Shown in pieces: positions 62,124 through 64,000 of a DNA stretch of 64,000 nucleotides; the stretch's first letter is position 1; every line of letters starts with the position of its first letter. This stretch comes from Streptomyces sp. NBC_00162 (lineage in GTDB: Bacteria; Actinomycetota; Actinomycetes; Streptomycetales; Streptomycetaceae): contig NZ_CP102509.1 in the NCBI RefSeq assembly GCF_024611995.1, positions 5,766,001 through 5,830,000 of the forward strand, read 5' to 3'. The notes beneath the pieces are model-generated. The model saw nothing but the letters and a program-made list of their open reading frames with translations. It was not told where the DNA came from and made no database searches. Both the position numbers and the translations under genes were made by a program.

Positions 62124-62834
62124 ATGCTGACGGCCCGCCAGGGATTGCTGGCACTCCTGACACTCTGCCTGGCGCTGCTGGCGCCCTTCCCCGCCCATGC
62201 CGCCGACCGGGTTACGGGCCTCGCTCCTGACCAGGTGTCATCGCGCAATCCGGTGATCTTCGTGCACGGCTACAACGCCGATCCGGGGGTCTGGGGAAGC
62301 CTGCGCGAGGACCTGCGGGCCGCCGGGTACGCCGACTCGGAGCTCTTCTCCTGGGGCTACGACACCCACCAGTCGGTCAACGAGGTCCTCGCGGGGCGGT
62401 TCGGCGCGTACGTCGACGAGGTCCGCCGGCAGACCGGCGCCGCCAAGGTCGACGTCGTCGCGCACTCCTTCGGCTCGCTGGTGAGCCGCTGGTACGTGAA
62501 GTTCGGTGGCGGCACGGCCACCGTGGACCACTGGGTCTCCCTGGCCGGACCCAACCGCGGCACCTCCACCGCCTGGGCCTGCGCCCTGTGGGACCAGGCG
62601 TGCCGGGACATGACCCCCGGCTCGTACGTGGTGAAGAACCTGAACGGCGGGGACGAGACCCCGGGCGTGGTGAAGTACGCGACCTTCTGGTCGAACTGCG
62701 ACGAGGTCGTCAACCCGGACGACAGCGTCCCGCTGACCGGAGCCGCCAACACGCCGGTCGGCTGCCTCAAGCACAACGACCTGCTCGGCGACGACGGAAC
62801 CTCGGCGGGCGTACGGGCCTTCCTCGCCGCCTAG
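62124..62834 (+). CDS. Secreted triacylglycerol lipase-like alpha/beta hydrolase
   Basis: A 236-residue exported esterase or lipase. The signal peptide is MLTARQGLLALLTLCLALLA with cleavage after HAA-type residues near 26. The fold starts NPVIFVHGYNADPGVWGSLR (oxyanion HG). The nucleophile Ser is in VDVVAHSFGSLVSRWYVKFG, the Asp candidate is in NPDDSVPLTGA, and the catalytic His is in GCLKHNDLLGDD. Four cysteines (for example WACALWDQACRDM) could form disulphides, typical of Streptomyces LipA-type secreted lipases. The ATG has AAAGGGG upstream. It ends 4 bp into the stop of the next, convergent gene. Confidence 0.87.
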   Translation: MLTARQGLLALLTLCLALLAPFPAHAADRVTGLAPDQVSSRNPVIFVHGYNADPGVWGSLREDLRAAGYADSELFSWGYDTHQSVNEVLAGRFGAYVDEVRRQTGAAKVDVVAHSFGSLVSRWYVKFGGGTATVDHWVSLAGPNRGTSTAWACALWDQACRDMTPGSYVVKNLNGGDETPGVVKYATFWSNCDEVVNPDDSVPLTGAANTPVGCLKHNDLLGDDGTSAGVRAFLAA

Positions 62835-63421
62835 CCCGTCTGGGCGTCCACGGCGACCCGCTGGAGCAGGCCGTACGTGAACTCCGCCACGCAGGGCTTG
62901 CCCCGGGCGGTGAACGCGAGGCGCCAGCGGGTCGGCGCGGTGCCCTCCATCGGCCGCACCGGCGCGAAGGCCCGCGCCACCTCGTCCACCGTCGCCGACC
63001 AGGGCAGCAGATCGTCCGGCGACTCCAGTACGGGTCCCCGTGCGCCGGGGGCCCGTACCAGCCACTCGTTCCACACCGCACCGTCCGGCGCGGCCAGCAC
63101 CTCGAAGCGCAGGTCCGGCCAGAGCGGCACCGGCCACAGCAGTGCCTCGCACTCCAGGTCCCCGATCCTGCGGGGCCCGGCGGACTCCGGCGGGCCGAGC
63201 ACCGAGCGGTAGCGGGCCAGGGCCCCGCGGGCGCGGGGTGAGCGAACCATTGCCTGCCAGCGCTTGTTCGCCTCCCGCTGCTCCGCGAGCGAGGCGCCGA
63301 GCCGGCGCCGCGCCTCATCGGCGAGGTCCGGCTGGAAGTCCGCCATTCTGCGCAGCAGCACCAGTTGGAAGGCGGCCGGCCCGAAGGATCCCCGGACGCC
63401 CGGAGGAGGATTCGCTGTCAC
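62831..63421 (-). CDS. Hypothetical protein (196 residues)
   Basis: A soluble protein I do not recognise. It starts with TANPPPGVRGSFGPAAFQLV, has a charged helical part (DEARRRLGASLAEQREANKR), then a mixed region with LWPVPLWPDLRFEVLAAPDG and RWRLAFTARGKPCVAEFTYG. No signal peptide or membrane segment is seen. The GTG at 63421 lacks a ribosome site; an ATG at 63346 is an alternative that would shorten it by 25 residues. The gene overlaps the stop of the convergent lipase gene by 4 bp. Codon bias supports real coding. Confidence 0.65.
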   Translation of the reverse strand: MTANPPPGVRGSFGPAAFQLVLLRRMADFQPDLADEARRRLGASLAEQREANKRWQAMVRSPRARGALARYRSVLGPPESAGPRRIGDLECEALLWPVPLWPDLRFEVLAAPDGAVWNEWLVRAPGARGPVLESPDDLLPWSATVDEVARAFAPVRPMEGTAPTRWRLAFTARGKPCVAEFTYGLLQRVAVDAQTG

Positions 63422-63499
63422 GGAGTCAACGATTCCACACAGGATCCTTACGTTCCCGGGATCCGGATGTTGCCGGGGACCACGTAGCCTGCGGGCCCT

Positions 63500-64000
63500 A
63501 TGAACTACTGCCCCGCTTGTCGGAGGCACCTCAACGGCGCACTGGCGTGCGCCGGGTGCGGAACCCCGGCCGAATACCTGATGCCCGCGCCGCCTGCCGC
63601 GCCCGCGGTACCGGCTGCCGCGGTGGCAGAGCCCGCGCCGCAGTCCACGTTGGCCGACGTGTACGCGGACTCCCTCGTCGTGCTGTCCGCGCCGAACGAG
63701 CGCCGGACCGGTGCCCGGCGCCGCGCCACCCACCGCAGGCGCCGCCGGACCGTGCTGACCATGGGGCTCGGGCTGCTGGTCGCCACCGCCGGCACGCTGG
63801 CGGTGGCCCGGATGGCCACCGACGGGCAGCGCAGCGACCGGGCCGCCACGGTGGTGCTGACCGACGACGGGCCCCAGCAGCCCGCGCCGCTGCCGCAGGC
63901 CTCGACCCCCCGTGCGCCCGCACCCGCCGGGTCCGGGAAGGCCTCCGCGGCCGCGAAGGCCACCGGGGCCGCTTCGAAGACGGGCGGGCCAGGGGTGGGC
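63500..64000 (+). CDS. Zinc-ribbon membrane protein, cut by window end
   Basis: The first 167 codons of a gene that continues beyond the window; no stop is seen. An N-terminal zinc ribbon (CPACRRHLNGALACAGCGTP, two CxxC pairs) is followed by an Ala/Pro linker, a basic patch (RRRATHRRRRRTV) and one transmembrane helix (LTMGLGLLVATAGTLAVA). The outer part so far is Pro/Ala/Ser-rich. This layout (zinc ribbon, linker, one helix, wall-spanning linker) is common among Streptomyces proteins of unknown function. The ATG at 63500 lies 9 nt after a TAGCCT hexamer. Confidence 0.75.
   Translation, partial: MNYCPACRRHLNGALACAGCGTPAEYLMPAPPAAPAVPAAAVAEPAPQSTLADVYADSLVVLSAPNERRTGARRRATHRRRRRTVLTMGLGLLVATAGTLAVARMATDGQRSDRAATVVLTDDGPQQPAPLPQASTPRAPAPAGSGKASAAAKATGAASKTGGPGVG

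Overview
High-GC actinobacterial chromosome, almost certainly Streptomyces. The evidence is the very strong G/C bias at third codon positions, frequent GTG starts, a Zur/Znu locus, an HrdA-type sigma factor next to primase, an Mbl-type actin homologue, and two repeat elements familiar from Streptomyces genomes. The gene order resembles the S. coelicolor SCO24xx-SCO25xx core region as I remember it; this was not checked by alignment. The window is mostly conserved core with a few accessory insertions.

Layout. 0-3.9 kb: nucleobase permease, recO, uppS and a small membrane protein whose stop codon carries a 162-bp MITE. 4.1-7.3 kb: zinc regulon (zur, znuB, znuC, znuA) read leftward from a Zur-box promoter. 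7.4-12.4 kb: glyS, membrane protein, an aldo/keto reductase-TetR unit with a long palindrome, and a DoxX/MarR divergent pair. 12.4-18.2 kb: MFS exporter, dusB, ppdK. 18.5-22.3 kb: a winged-helix regulator with two TTA codons, a Tat-exported PhoX-like protein, a group III truncated globin and a VOC protein. 22.3-28 kb: assimilatory nitrite reductase (FAD protein-nirB-nirD) with a GlnR-like box, beside a ferric-reductase-like pseudogene broken by a small Streptomyces repeat. 28-33 kb: TSUP exporter, class F sortase and a possible partner, orphan lipoprotein-histidine kinase pair, GGCT protein. 33-40.4 kb: dnaG, ferredoxin-reductase-like protein, dgt, sirohydrochlorin chelatase, SanA-like protein, SDR. 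40.5-44.5 kb: nasA and hrdA. 44.6-50.2 kb: heterodimeric ABC exporter, xylulokinase-like kinase, YtxH-like protein. 50.3-50.8 kb: three tRNA genes. 50.8-55.7 kb: carboxylate-amine ligase, leaderless MFS, an IS5-like insertion sequence, cupin and AraC regulator. 55.7-64 kb: carboxyltransferase, LysE/Lrp pair, coiled-coil protein, Mbl-GAF kinase operon, secreted lipase-like protein and two uncharacterised proteins, the last cut by the window edge.

How genes work together. NasA (nitrate to nitrite), NirBD (nitrite to ammonia) and the CbiX-type chelatase (siroheme for NirB) form a nitrogen-assimilation set spread over about 20 kb. GTnAC-type GlnR motifs lie before nirBD and nasA. Zur probably represses znuACB through a box lying across the znuA promoter. 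Several starts (recO, dusB, the MarR gene, TSUP, MFS, AraC, Lrp) sit 6-7 nt after a -10-like hexamer with no Shine-Dalgarno, the pattern of leaderless mRNAs.

Most unusual points: both mobile elements sit in the TA of a stop codon without changing the protein; a palindromic repeat frameshifts the ferric-reductase-like gene; a TTA-containing regulator; and a translationally coupled operon of an actin homologue with a degraded phosphate-2 loop and a GAF sensor kinase with a curtailed ATPase domain.
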